From: JADCRZ01 sp965200945
GTDB lineage: Bacteria > Bacteroidota > Bacteroidia > Chitinophagales > Chitinophagaceae
Assembly (NCBI GenBank): GCA_965200945.1
Contig: OZ241749.1
Coordinates: 186,001-250,000 of the forward strand
Length of the DNA stretch: 64,000 nt
Direction: 5' to 3'
Shown: one piece after another, positions 18,770 to 26,904 of the stretch
Layout: the number at the start of each line of letters is the position of its first letter
How positions within the stretch are numbered: position 1 is the stretch's first letter
Position numbers and translations under genes: made by a program
The notes under the pieces: model-generated
Told to the model about the DNA's origin: nothing
The model's input: only the letters and a program-made list of their open reading frames with translations
Databases searched by the model: none

Positions 18770-20197
18770 ATGAAAAAATGGATATACTGGATCGCTGCCC
18801 TTCTGTTGATGCAGCCGTCACTGAAGGCACAGCAGGGCAACTCTGACAATGCGTACAAGATGTCCCTGAAAGACGTACTCGCGGAAGTGGAACACCGCTA
18901 TCAGGTGAAACTGAGCTATCCGGCAGACCTCGTCAAAGATAAATGGGTCACTTATGCCGAATGGCGGTACCGCCCCGATGCCGAACAGACGCTTCGGAAC
19001 GTATTGGGCCCGCTTGATATTACCGTGAATAAAACAGGCGACAAAGCCTACCAGCTGAAGGACTTCCAATACCACCTCAAAACGGTGGAAGAAGGAAAGA
19101 ACCAGCTGGCGGCATTGTCGACGCTATATAATGATACCGCCAGCTGGCAGAAGCGGAAAGCGGAGCTGCGGCAGTGCATGCTGCAGTCGCTCCGGTTGTC
19201 GCCCATGCCCGCGAAACTTCCGTCAAAGCCGATCGTGTCGAACCTGCGCAGGATGAATGGCTATACGATCGAAAATGTGGCCATTGAAACGATGCCGGGT
19301 TTATACGTATGCGGATCGCTGTACCGGCCGTCCAATCCCAAAGGAAAGATCCCCGTGATCCTCAATCCGGACGGTCATTTCGACAAGGGGCGCTACCGGG
19401 CCGATTGCCAGTACCGCTGTGCTATGCTGGCCCGGATGGGCGCCATGGCATTCAGCTACGACCTGTTTGCCTGGGGCGAATCGCTGCTGCAGTTCCAGGC
19501 GGTGGACCACCGGCGGAGCCTGGCCATGACGGTGCAGGCCCTGAACAGCATGCGCATCCTCGACTGGATGCTGACGCTCAAAGACGCAGACCCCGATCGG
19601 GCAGCCATCACCGGAGGATCCGGCGGCGGCAGCCAGACCATGCTCATCACCGCCCTGGACGACCGCATCCGGCTCAGCGTTCCCGTGGTGATGCTTTCCT
19701 GTTACCACAGCGGCGGCTGCCCTTGCGAAAGCGGCATGCCGGTGCACCTGTGCGGCGATGGCACCAACAACGTGGAGATCGCTTCCATGGCGGCTCCCCG
19801 GCCGCAACTGCTGATCTCCGACGGCAAAGACTGGACGGCCCATGTGCCGGAGATCGAGTATCCTTACGTGAAAAAAGTGTATGGTTTTTATGGCGACGCG
19901 GCCCTGGTGAAGAACGTACATCTTCCGCAGGAGGGGCACGATTACGGGCCATCCAAGCGCAAGGCCATGTATGAATTTGTAGCGCAGCAGTTCCACCTCG
20001 ATCTGTCGAAACAAAAGGATAAGAACGGCCTGATCGACGAATCCGCCTGCACCATCGAAGAGGCCCCCGCCATGTATGTCTTTGGCCGAAACGGCGAAAA
20101 CCTCCCCGCCAACGCCATCAAAGGCTTCGAAGGGCTGGAGCAGGTTTTTCAAAGGAATGTACTGAGGCCGGTGATGGTGAGTCAGGAACACAGGTAG
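18770..20197 (+). CDS. Secreted alpha/beta-hydrolase esterase with N-terminal STN-like domain
   Basis: A 475-residue protein with a signal peptide (IAALLLMQPSLKAQ). Residues 30-100 (MSLKDVLAEVEHRYQVKLSY, then PDAEQTLRNVLGPLDITV) look like the STN domain found at the N-terminus of secretins and TonB receptors, an unusual partner for a hydrolase. The rest is an alpha/beta-hydrolase of the acetylxylan-esterase kind: the elbow GGSGGGSQT carries the nucleophilic Ser, and EGHDYG near residue 385 carries the His. Cysteines in SCYHSGGCPCESGMP could form disulfides. A role as pectin or xylan esterase is likely from context. Confidence 0.72.
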   Translation: MKKWIYWIAALLLMQPSLKAQQGNSDNAYKMSLKDVLAEVEHRYQVKLSYPADLVKDKWVTYAEWRYRPDAEQTLRNVLGPLDITVNKTGDKAYQLKDFQYHLKTVEEGKNQLAALSTLYNDTASWQKRKAELRQCMLQSLRLSPMPAKLPSKPIVSNLRRMNGYTIENVAIETMPGLYVCGSLYRPSNPKGKIPVILNPDGHFDKGRYRADCQYRCAMLARMGAMAFSYDLFAWGESLLQFQAVDHRRSLAMTVQALNSMRILDWMLTLKDADPDRAAITGGSGGGSQTMLITALDDRIRLSVPVVMLSCYHSGGCPCESGMPVHLCGDGTNNVEIASMAAPRPQLLISDGKDWTAHVPEIEYPYVKKVYGFYGDAALVKNVHLPQEGHDYGPSKRKAMYEFVAQQFHLDLSKQKDKNGLIDESACTIEEAPAMYVFGRNGENLPANAIKGFEGLEQVFQRNVLRPVMVSQEHR

Positions 20198-20272
20198 CAA
20201 AGCTTGAAACTGAAAATTGGATCGTTCGGGTGCAGCTTTTTGAACTTTATCAAGCAAAATGAGTGCAGCTTT

Positions 20273-20364
20273 AACCCATCCCTGCCCCTCCGGAGATGGA
20301 AATTAGGAAGGGCATCGTCTCTCTCAAATTCCCTCTCAGGAGTCAGGAGGGGTAGGGGTGGGTT
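20273..20364. repeat. Long imperfect palindrome (92 nt) in intergenic DNA
   Basis: Arms AACCCATCCCTGCCCCTCC (20273-20291) and GGAGGGGTAGGGGTGGGTT (20346-20364) pair at 17 of 19 positions, and the inner sequence continues to pair imperfectly around CTCCGGAGA and GAAATT. The whole would fold as one long stem in RNA. The design, pyrimidine-rich arm then purine-rich arm between two genes, resembles dispersed palindromic units (REP- or MITE-like) in Bacteroidota. It lies between the esterase stop and the isomerase start at 20411 within the locus transcript. Two copies of GTGCAGCTTT at 20230 and 20263 precede it. Confidence 0.65.
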
Positions 20365-20410
20365 CGGTTGCACACAAACAGCGTACAAGAAATTAAACCA
20401 GTTATTTTAC

Positions 20411-21304
20411 ATGCAGCCCCTCAACCGCCGGTCCTTTCTCAAGCAGGCAGCTTCAGTTGGAGCAGGTAGCCTTCTGCTGCCAGCGGGGCTCTCTGCCATG
20501 CCAGAACCTGCCCTTCGCTTTAAGATCGCCGTGGTCGATCTGATGATCCTCAAGCGCCAGAAGCTGGGAGCATTCGACCTCACGAAAGAGATAGGCGCCG
20601 ATGGGGTGGAAGTGGATATGGGCGGACTTGGCAACCGGGAAACATTCGACAGCCAGCTGGCCGACCCTGCCGTGCGCCGGCAGTTCCTTGACAAAGCCCG
20701 CGACCTGAAGCTGGAGATCTGTTCCCTGGCGATGACCGGCTTTTATGCCCAGTCGTTTGCCAAACGCGACGGCGTCGAACGCATGGTGCAGGATTGCATC
20801 GACACCATGAAGGCCATGAACGTAAAAACGGCTTTTCTGCCGATGGGTGTGCAGGGCGACCTGGTGAAAAATCCGGAACTGCGGCCCGCCATCGTCGAAA
20901 GGCTTAAGATGGTGGCGCCCCACGCGGAAAAAGCGGGCGTGGTGATCGGCATCGAGACTGCGCTCGACGCCGCCGGAGAAGTAAAGTTGCTCGACGATAT
21001 CGGCTCGAAAGCCATCCGGAGCTACTTCAACTTTTCCAATGCGCTGCAGGAAGGACGCGACCTGTACAAAGAGCTTCAAACGCTGGGCGCCAAACGCATC
21101 TGCCAGATCCACTGCACTGATCACGATGGCGTCTTATTGCAGAACAATACCCGGCTCGACATGCACAAAGTAAAGCAGACGCTCGACAAAATGCGCTGGA
21201 GCGGATGGCTCGTCATTGAACGTTCACGCGATGCGAACGATGTACATAATGTGAAAGGAAACTTCGGCGCCAATACCGCTTTCATGAAATCGATCTTCCA
21301 ATAA
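20411..21304 (+). CDS. Tat-exported sugar phosphate isomerase/epimerase-like protein
   Basis: The open frame starts at 20204, but that part runs through the palindromic repeat; ATG 20411 begins a twin-arginine signal (LNRRSFLKQAASVGAGSLLL), so the product is 297 residues. The body has the AP-endonuclease-2/xylose-isomerase TIM-barrel pattern (EIGADGVEVDMGGLG, VVIGIETALDAAGEVKLLDD, ICQIHCTDHDG, WSGWLVIERSRD), with metal-binding Glu and His candidates on strand ends. Exported members of this family are common in sugar loci and their substrates are mostly unknown; epimerisation or isomerisation of a released unusual sugar is possible. The gene lies in line with the locus. Confidence 0.8.
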   Translation: MQPLNRRSFLKQAASVGAGSLLLPAGLSAMPEPALRFKIAVVDLMILKRQKLGAFDLTKEIGADGVEVDMGGLGNRETFDSQLADPAVRRQFLDKARDLKLEICSLAMTGFYAQSFAKRDGVERMVQDCIDTMKAMNVKTAFLPMGVQGDLVKNPELRPAIVERLKMVAPHAEKAGVVIGIETALDAAGEVKLLDDIGSKAIRSYFNFSNALQEGRDLYKELQTLGAKRICQIHCTDHDGVLLQNNTRLDMHKVKQTLDKMRWSGWLVIERSRDANDVHNVKGNFGANTAFMKSIFQ

Positions 21305-21414
21305 AAGATTCCCCCTAACAGGCAATGATCTACCATATGAACCAGAAACATCAAAGTAACCGTCTCTGTTCCGCTTTCCATGCAGGAAGCTCATCTCATA
21401 GTACGAAGAGATCG

Positions 21415-23598
21415 ATGAAAAAAGGCAGCTTGCTCCTTCCGTTCTTTGCACTCATTTTATCGCTGTTTGCTGGTGAGCTCAGGGCCCAGAAAAAAGCGAC
21501 CTGGATCTGGTACCCGGGTGATTTCGAGGTGTGGCTTGGCAACAAGATGCAGAACCGCCGCACCGAACGGGGCTCTTTCCTGCCTCCTTTCTGGCGCATG
21601 GACAATCACTATGTGCTCGTGGAATTTCACAAGGAGTTTGACCTTACAGCTCCGGAAGAAGTGGACCTGGCGGTTGAAGGGCAGTATAACGTAAGGCTCG
21701 ATGGAAAAGCATTTCAGGGCTATCCTTCGCGCATCTCCGTGCCCGCCGGCCACCATGCCCTGTACATGAAAGTGTTTTGTCAGGACCGCGTGCCCGCCAT
21801 ATTTGTGAAAGGCAGCCAGGTGGTATCCGACACTTCCTGGCTCGTAACTTTTGAAGACAAGGAATGGATCGATGCATCCGGTAAAGTGTCCGACAAATCA
21901 GGCACCTCTTACCTCTATGCCGCCGGCTGGAACTTTGACGCGTCGAACACACCGCCTTCCGGATACCGCCTGAATACTGAACCGCAGTCCGCCGCTGCCA
22001 CCGAGAAAGGAACCAATTCGCTGCTGGTCGATTTCGGGAAAGAGACCTTCGGGTATATCAAATTGCACGGACTGGAAGGAAAGGGAAACCTGACCCTGTA
22101 CTACGGCGAATCGCGGGAGGAAGCGCTGACGACGGCCAGCAGTGAAACACTCGATCATATGGAGATCAGCCGGCCATCGAAAACCGATACCACGCTGAAC
22201 AGCTCCAAAGCGTTTCGCTATGTGAACATCCAGTACGATGGCAGTGTGCGCTTTGACTCTGCTTCCATGCTCTACGAATTTTCGCCCGTTGTGCAGCGGG
22301 GCAAGTTCCGCTGTTCGGATGAAGAGGTGAACAAGATATGGGATGTGGCAACCTACACACTGCATCTCAACACCCGCGAGTTTTTTATCGACGGCATCAA
22401 ACGCGACCGCTGGGTTTGGTCGGGCGACGCATACCAGAGCTACCTGATGAATTATTATCTCTACTTCAACTCCCCAACGGTCACCCGTACCCTGTTCGAA
22501 CTCCGCGGCAAAGATCCGGTGACCAGCCATGTGAACACCATCATGGATTATACTTTTTACTGGTTCCTCGGCGTATACGACTATTATCTCTATACCGGCG
22601 ACAAGGCGTTCATCCAGCAGATCTATCCGCGCATGCAGAGCATGATCGATTTCTGCCTCTCGCGCCGCAACAAGAACGGAATGATGGAAGGGCTTGCGGG
22701 CGACTGGGTGTTCATCGACTGGGCCGACGGCCTCAGCAAGCAGGGCGAAGTGAGCTTCGAACAGCTGCTCTTCTGCCGCAGCCTTGAAACCATGGCGCTG
22801 TGTGCCGGATTGGTCAACGATGCTAAAAGCGCAACCACCTACAACTCCCTCGCAGCTGACCTTAAATCAAAAATACTGTCGTTGTACTGGAACCCGCAAA
22901 AACAGGCTTTTGTGCACAGCATTGTCGATGGCAAGCCTACAGAAAAGGTGACCCGTTACACCAACATGTTCGCGATCTTTTTTAATTATCTCAACGAAGC
23001 GCAGAAACAGGGTATAAAACAGCACGTGCTCCTGAACGACAGCATACAGAAGATAACGACTCCGTATATGCGTTTTTACGAACTGGAAGCGCTGTGCGCG
23101 ATGGGTGAGCAGCCTTATGTACTGAAGGAAATGAAATCATATTGGGGTGGCATGCTGAAACTCGGCGCTACCTCTTTCTGGGAAGAGTACGATCCCGGCA
23201 AAAGCGGTGCGGCCCATTATGCAATGTATGGCCGCCCGTTCGGCAAAAGCCTTTGTCATGCCTGGGGCGCCAGTCCGATCTACCTGCTGGGCAAGTATTA
23301 CTTGGGCATCCGGCCGAGCGCACCCGGGTATTCCACTTATCTGATAGAACCCAAACTGGGCGGGCTGCAATGGATGGAAGGCAGTGTGCCGGCGCCCTGG
23401 GGCGACATAGAATTGTACTGCAGCCTGAAAGAGATGAAGATCCATACAGCAGGCGGTTTAGGCACCCTGAGGTTCCGCAGCAAAACAAAGCCCGTGTGCA
23501 AAGAGGGCGTGATCCAGTCCAGGGGGGATGATCAGTATGAGATCCAAATTGAAGGCAACAAAAATTACCAGGTGAAGTATATGGCACCATCCAGCTGA
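21415..23598 (+). CDS. GH78-type alpha-L-rhamnosidase, copy 2
   Basis: From ATG 21415 (signal peptide GSLLLPFFALILSLFAGELRA) the product has 727 residues; the frame could open at 21325 but the extra 30 residues look spurious. It has a beta-sandwich part then an (alpha/alpha)6 barrel. The motif DGIKRDRWVWSGD (326-338) matches the GH78 acid motif of copy 1, with Asp331 in the place of the usual Glu. Near the C-terminus TSFWEEYDPGKSG gives the second acid cluster, and GIRPSAPGYSTYLIEPKLGG begins the last beta domain. The two rhamnosidases differ enough to act on different linkages. This gene closes the locus; a 203-base gap follows. Confidence 0.88.
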   Translation: MKKGSLLLPFFALILSLFAGELRAQKKATWIWYPGDFEVWLGNKMQNRRTERGSFLPPFWRMDNHYVLVEFHKEFDLTAPEEVDLAVEGQYNVRLDGKAFQGYPSRISVPAGHHALYMKVFCQDRVPAIFVKGSQVVSDTSWLVTFEDKEWIDASGKVSDKSGTSYLYAAGWNFDASNTPPSGYRLNTEPQSAAATEKGTNSLLVDFGKETFGYIKLHGLEGKGNLTLYYGESREEALTTASSETLDHMEISRPSKTDTTLNSSKAFRYVNIQYDGSVRFDSASMLYEFSPVVQRGKFRCSDEEVNKIWDVATYTLHLNTREFFIDGIKRDRWVWSGDAYQSYLMNYYLYFNSPTVTRTLFELRGKDPVTSHVNTIMDYTFYWFLGVYDYYLYTGDKAFIQQIYPRMQSMIDFCLSRRNKNGMMEGLAGDWVFIDWADGLSKQGEVSFEQLLFCRSLETMALCAGLVNDAKSATTYNSLAADLKSKILSLYWNPQKQAFVHSIVDGKPTEKVTRYTNMFAIFFNYLNEAQKQGIKQHVLLNDSIQKITTPYMRFYELEALCAMGEQPYVLKEMKSYWGGMLKLGATSFWEEYDPGKSGAAHYAMYGRPFGKSLCHAWGASPIYLLGKYYLGIRPSAPGYSTYLIEPKLGGLQWMEGSVPAPWGDIELYCSLKEMKIHTAGGLGTLRFRSKTKPVCKEGVIQSRGDDQYEIQIEGNKNYQVKYMAPSS

Positions 23599-23801
23599 TT
23601 TTCAATGCGCCGCAAATGAATTGTTAAACAGGCTCCTGATTGTTTTCCCCCCAAAAGAACTCCGGCTATTTGATATACCTTAAAGGAGGGTAAAAAGAAA
23701 TACTAATTTAATTAGCATTATTTTGCCAAATATTTTAGCATTTCCGGTTATTGTCCTAGCTTTATCTGCATTCCAAACCATCATCTGAAAAATTCTCATC
23801 T

Positions 23802-24884
23802 ATGTGCAATCATCACAATCCAATCCAGTGTATCATCCCGCCTTACATGAACCTGCAGCTAGCCAAAAATGAAAGCTTTGAGAAGAAGACCATGGCGCTG
23901 CATGTCAGCTCCTTTACCACCGACGCACAGTTCCGCGCCCGCCGCAGAGCCTTTACCCAGCTCACTGATCAGGGAAAAGAGATCATGGCACTGGCTACCC
24001 TGAAGAAGCCTTCCAAGAAAGTGGCAGTGAGCCGGGAGGTATATACCGCCGGAAACAAACAGGTGGAGCCGGGCACGCTTGTCCGCAAAGAAGGAGAGGC
24101 GCCTGTGAAAGACACGGACGTCAACAATGTGTACGACGCAGGCGGCTATACTTGGGATTTTTACTACTCGCTCTTCCAGCGCAACTCGATCGACAATAAA
24201 GGACTCAAGATAATTCAGACCGTTCACTATGGAAAGAAATACGACAACGCCTTCTGGGATGGGCAGCAGATGATCTACGGCGACGGCGACGGAAAGATCT
24301 TCGGCACTTTCACCGGCGATATCGACATCGTGGGTCACGAACTGACCCATGGCGTGGTGCAGTATGAAACCAACCTGGCCTACCAGGATCAGAGCGGCGC
24401 GCTCAATGAATCACTTGCCGATGTATTCGGTACCATGATCAAACAGAAAGTGCTGAACCAGGATGTGAAGACCGCCGACTGGCTGATCGGGGAGAATGTG
24501 TTGCTGGGCGACCAGTATGCACTTCGTTCGCTGAAGGCCCCGGGTACGGCTTACAAAAACCATCCCGACCTGGGTACCGATCCGCAGCCGGCGAACATGA
24601 GCGGGTATACCAACGACCCGTACGACAACGGCGGGGTGCACCTGAATTCCGGTATCCCCAACCATGCGTTCTACCTGGCGTGTTTTGAAGTGGGCGGATA
24701 TTCATGGGAAAAGGTGGGCCGTGCCTGGTATGCGGCCATGTGCGATAAAACCGCCGTGAAGCCGACCGCTACTTTTCTCGACTTTAAAAACGCAACTGTT
24801 GCGCAGGCACAGAAACTGTTCAAGTCCGAGAAGACCGTGGCCGACGCCATAAAAAAAGCCTGGGATTCGGTAGGGGTTAAATAA
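23802..24884 (+). CDS. Protealysin-like M4 metallopeptidase (no classical signal peptide)
   Basis: A 360-residue zinc protease of the thermolysin family. The zinc and catalytic residues are all visible: HELTH (His179, Glu180, His183), third ligand Glu203 in NESLADV, and catalytic His280 in GGVHLNSG. The start lacks a signal peptide; instead a short propeptide with CNHHNPIQCIIPPYMNLQL resembles the protealysin-type precursor, in which an N-terminal IPPY motif blocks the active site and is cut off by autoprocessing. Such enzymes act in or leave the cell by non-Sec means. The next gene encodes a matching emfourin-type inhibitor 9 bases downstream. Targets are unknown. Confidence 0.9.
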   Translation: MCNHHNPIQCIIPPYMNLQLAKNESFEKKTMALHVSSFTTDAQFRARRRAFTQLTDQGKEIMALATLKKPSKKVAVSREVYTAGNKQVEPGTLVRKEGEAPVKDTDVNNVYDAGGYTWDFYYSLFQRNSIDNKGLKIIQTVHYGKKYDNAFWDGQQMIYGDGDGKIFGTFTGDIDIVGHELTHGVVQYETNLAYQDQSGALNESLADVFGTMIKQKVLNQDVKTADWLIGENVLLGDQYALRSLKAPGTAYKNHPDLGTDPQPANMSGYTNDPYDNGGVHLNSGIPNHAFYLACFEVGGYSWEKVGRAWYAAMCDKTAVKPTATFLDFKNATVAQAQKLFKSEKTVADAIKKAWDSVGVK

Positions 24885-24893
24885 CTTTGAAGA

Positions 24894-25184
24894 ATGATAC
24901 TGAAATTGATCGAAGCCGGTGGTTTCAGCGGGCTGAAAAAAACGGCGGAAAAAGACATTTCAGATCTTCCCCAAGATCTGCAGTCACACGTAGAGACCCT
25001 TTTTTCGGCCCCGCCGCCACCGGCTCAGGCCAGGGCACAGAGCGCAAGCCGCGACAGGGCCACTTATTCTATCGAATACAACGGCAAAACCCTGCCGGTG
25101 CAATCTATTCAGCCCAGCGAAGAACTGCATGATCTCATTGAAAAGATGAAGAACGGCCTGCAGTACCAATCAGATAAAAAATAA
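24894..25184 (+). CDS. Emfourin-like inhibitor of the adjacent M4 protease
   Basis: A 96-residue cytosolic protein starting 9 bases after the protease stop. The N-terminal EAGGFSGLKKTAEKDISDLP fits the emfourin pattern (a GGF(A/S)G turn followed by a basic strand and an acidic DLP motif), and later TYSIEYNGKTLPVQ and ELHDLIEKM complete the small beta-alpha fold. Emfourins are tight inhibitors encoded beside protealysin-like proteases, so this would keep the M4 protease silent in the cytoplasm. A proline/alanine-rich linker in the middle (about residues 38-52) is longer than I expect. A strong terminator follows at 25234-25281. Confidence 0.75.
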   Translation: MILKLIEAGGFSGLKKTAEKDISDLPQDLQSHVETLFSAPPPPAQARAQSASRDRATYSIEYNGKTLPVQSIQPSEELHDLIEKMKNGLQYQSDKK

Positions 25185-25233
25185 CCCTTTGTTTAATTGC
25201 AGCGGCCTTCTGGCTGATCTCTTTTAAACACTT

Positions 25234-25281
25234 GAAAGGCTGGGTGAAGCGGCCATGACAAGCCGCTTCACCCAGCCTTTC
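25234..25281 (+). terminator. Strong intrinsic terminator after the M4/emfourin pair
   Basis: A perfect 20-bp stem (GAAAGGCTGGGTGAAGCGGC and its complement) closes on an 8-nt loop CATGACAA and is followed by a pyrimidine-rich, T-containing run. It ends the two-gene unit and separates it from the following gene. Confidence 0.88.
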
Positions 25282-25376
25282 TTTCCCCTCTTTCCCTTTC
25301 CAGCACCATCCATCGGCAGCCTCCGGTTTTCATGAATTTAACGTACGTTTGCTGCTTTACTGTTTGCGGAAAGACT

Positions 25377-26873
25377 ATGCATTTAAAATCTATTCTGGCG
25401 AAGCCTTTTGCTTCTTATGTGTACAAACAGGTAAGAAAGTCGATGGCCACAGCCCTTGAAGACCAGGAGGGAATTTTCAAGGAACTCCTGAAGACCGGTT
25501 CCAACACCATTTTTGGTGCGGAACACAAACTGGCACAGGTTAAAACCTATGAGGAATACAAACAGGCGGTGCCGATCAGGGATTATGAAGAGTGCAAGAA
25601 ATGGATCGAACAGATCAAGGAAGGAAAGCACAACGTGCTCTGGAAAGGCCAGCCCATCTATTTTGCCAAAACATCAGGAACCACCAGCGGTGTCAAGTAC
25701 ATTCCCATTACCAAGGATTCCATCCCAAATCACATCAATACGGCCCGCAACGCCCTGTTGTGCTATATGGCCGAAAGTGGCAACAACCGGTTTGCAGACG
25801 GCAAGATGATCTTCCTGTCGGGCTCACCGGAGCTGGAACGCATAGGCGGCATACCGACAGGGCGCCTGAGCGGTATAGTGAACCACCACGTGCCGCGCTA
25901 CCTGCGTACCAACCAGCTGCCCGACTACGAAACCAACTGCATAGAAGACTGGGAGACCAAGCTCGACAAGATCGTGGAAAAAACGCTGAACCAGGATATG
26001 ACGCTGATCAGCGGCATACCACCCTGGATGCAGATGTATTTCGACCGGCTGATCGATGTGAGCGATAAAAAGATCAAAGACCTGTTTCCCAACTTTTCCG
26101 TGCTTGCCCATGGCGGGGTCAATTTTGAGCCCTATCGATCAAAGCTTTTTGAAAGCATCGGGAAAAAGATCGCGACCATAGAAACCTATCCCGCTTCCGA
26201 AGGCTTTTTTGCTTTCCAGGATTCACAGGAAACGGAAGGTCTGCTGCTGAACACAGACAGCGGTATATTCTTCGAGTTTGTGCCTGCGGCGAAAGTCCTT
26301 GAAAAAGATCCGCCGCGCCTTCGCCTGCATGACGTACAGACCGGAGAAAACTATGTGCTGATCGTCAGCAGCAATGCCGGACTCTGGGCATACAACACGG
26401 GCGATACCGTCCGCTTTGTATCTACCAGTCCGTACCGCCTGCAGGTGACCGGACGCATCAAGCATTTCATTTCCGCCTTCGGCGAGCATGTGATCGGCGA
26501 AGAGGTGGAATACAGCCTGCAGAAGGCGGCCCAGTCGAACGGCATACACATCACCGAGTTCACGGTAGCGCCTTTTATATCCGCTGGGGAAGGCAAGAGT
26601 TATCATGAATGGTTCATCGAGTTTGAGAACCCGCCTCCCAACATGGAAGATTTCGCGCTGGAAGTAGACCAGTATCTCCGCAAAAAAAATATCTATTACG
26701 ACGACCTGATCACGGGTAACATCCTGCAGCCCCTGCACATCCAGCCGGTAGAAAAAAATGGCTTCATCGATTTCATGAAAAGCATCGGCAAACTCGGCGG
26801 CCAGAACAAGGTTCCCCGCCTCAGCAACGACCGCAAGATCGCGGATCATCTGATGCTGTTTGTAAAGAAGTAA
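25377..26873 (+). CDS. GH3 auxin-responsive promoter-family acyl-adenylating enzyme
   Basis: The frame opens at 25332, but ATG 25377 (MHLKSILAKPFASYVYKQV) is the usual start; product 498 residues. The blocks FAKTSGTTSGVKYIP (nucleotide-binding loop), GIPPWMQMYFDRL, ETYPASEGFFAFQD and FRLQVTGRIKHFISAFGEH-like segment (YRLQVTGRIKHF) match the plant GH3/JAR1 fold. Plant members couple auxin or jasmonate to amino acids through an acyl-AMP; bacterial ones are largely uncharacterised amide or thioester synthetases. No obvious partner gene is adjacent: it is alone between a terminator and the converging CHAT operon. It could conjugate an amino acid to a small acid metabolite. Confidence 0.86.
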   Translation: MHLKSILAKPFASYVYKQVRKSMATALEDQEGIFKELLKTGSNTIFGAEHKLAQVKTYEEYKQAVPIRDYEECKKWIEQIKEGKHNVLWKGQPIYFAKTSGTTSGVKYIPITKDSIPNHINTARNALLCYMAESGNNRFADGKMIFLSGSPELERIGGIPTGRLSGIVNHHVPRYLRTNQLPDYETNCIEDWETKLDKIVEKTLNQDMTLISGIPPWMQMYFDRLIDVSDKKIKDLFPNFSVLAHGGVNFEPYRSKLFESIGKKIATIETYPASEGFFAFQDSQETEGLLLNTDSGIFFEFVPAAKVLEKDPPRLRLHDVQTGENYVLIVSSNAGLWAYNTGDTVRFVSTSPYRLQVTGRIKHFISAFGEHVIGEEVEYSLQKAAQSNGIHITEFTVAPFISAGEGKSYHEWFIEFENPPPNMEDFALEVDQYLRKKNIYYDDLITGNILQPLHIQPVEKNGFIDFMKSIGKLGGQNKVPRLSNDRKIADHLMLFVKK

Positions 26874-26904
26874 GGGTTGTTGATGATGCGGGCCCTTTTC
26901 CGCT

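Noticed and set aside
20204..20410. 69-residue N-terminal extension of the isomerase-like protein
   Set aside because: It crosses the palindromic repeat and would bury the twin-arginine signal that starts at 20411.
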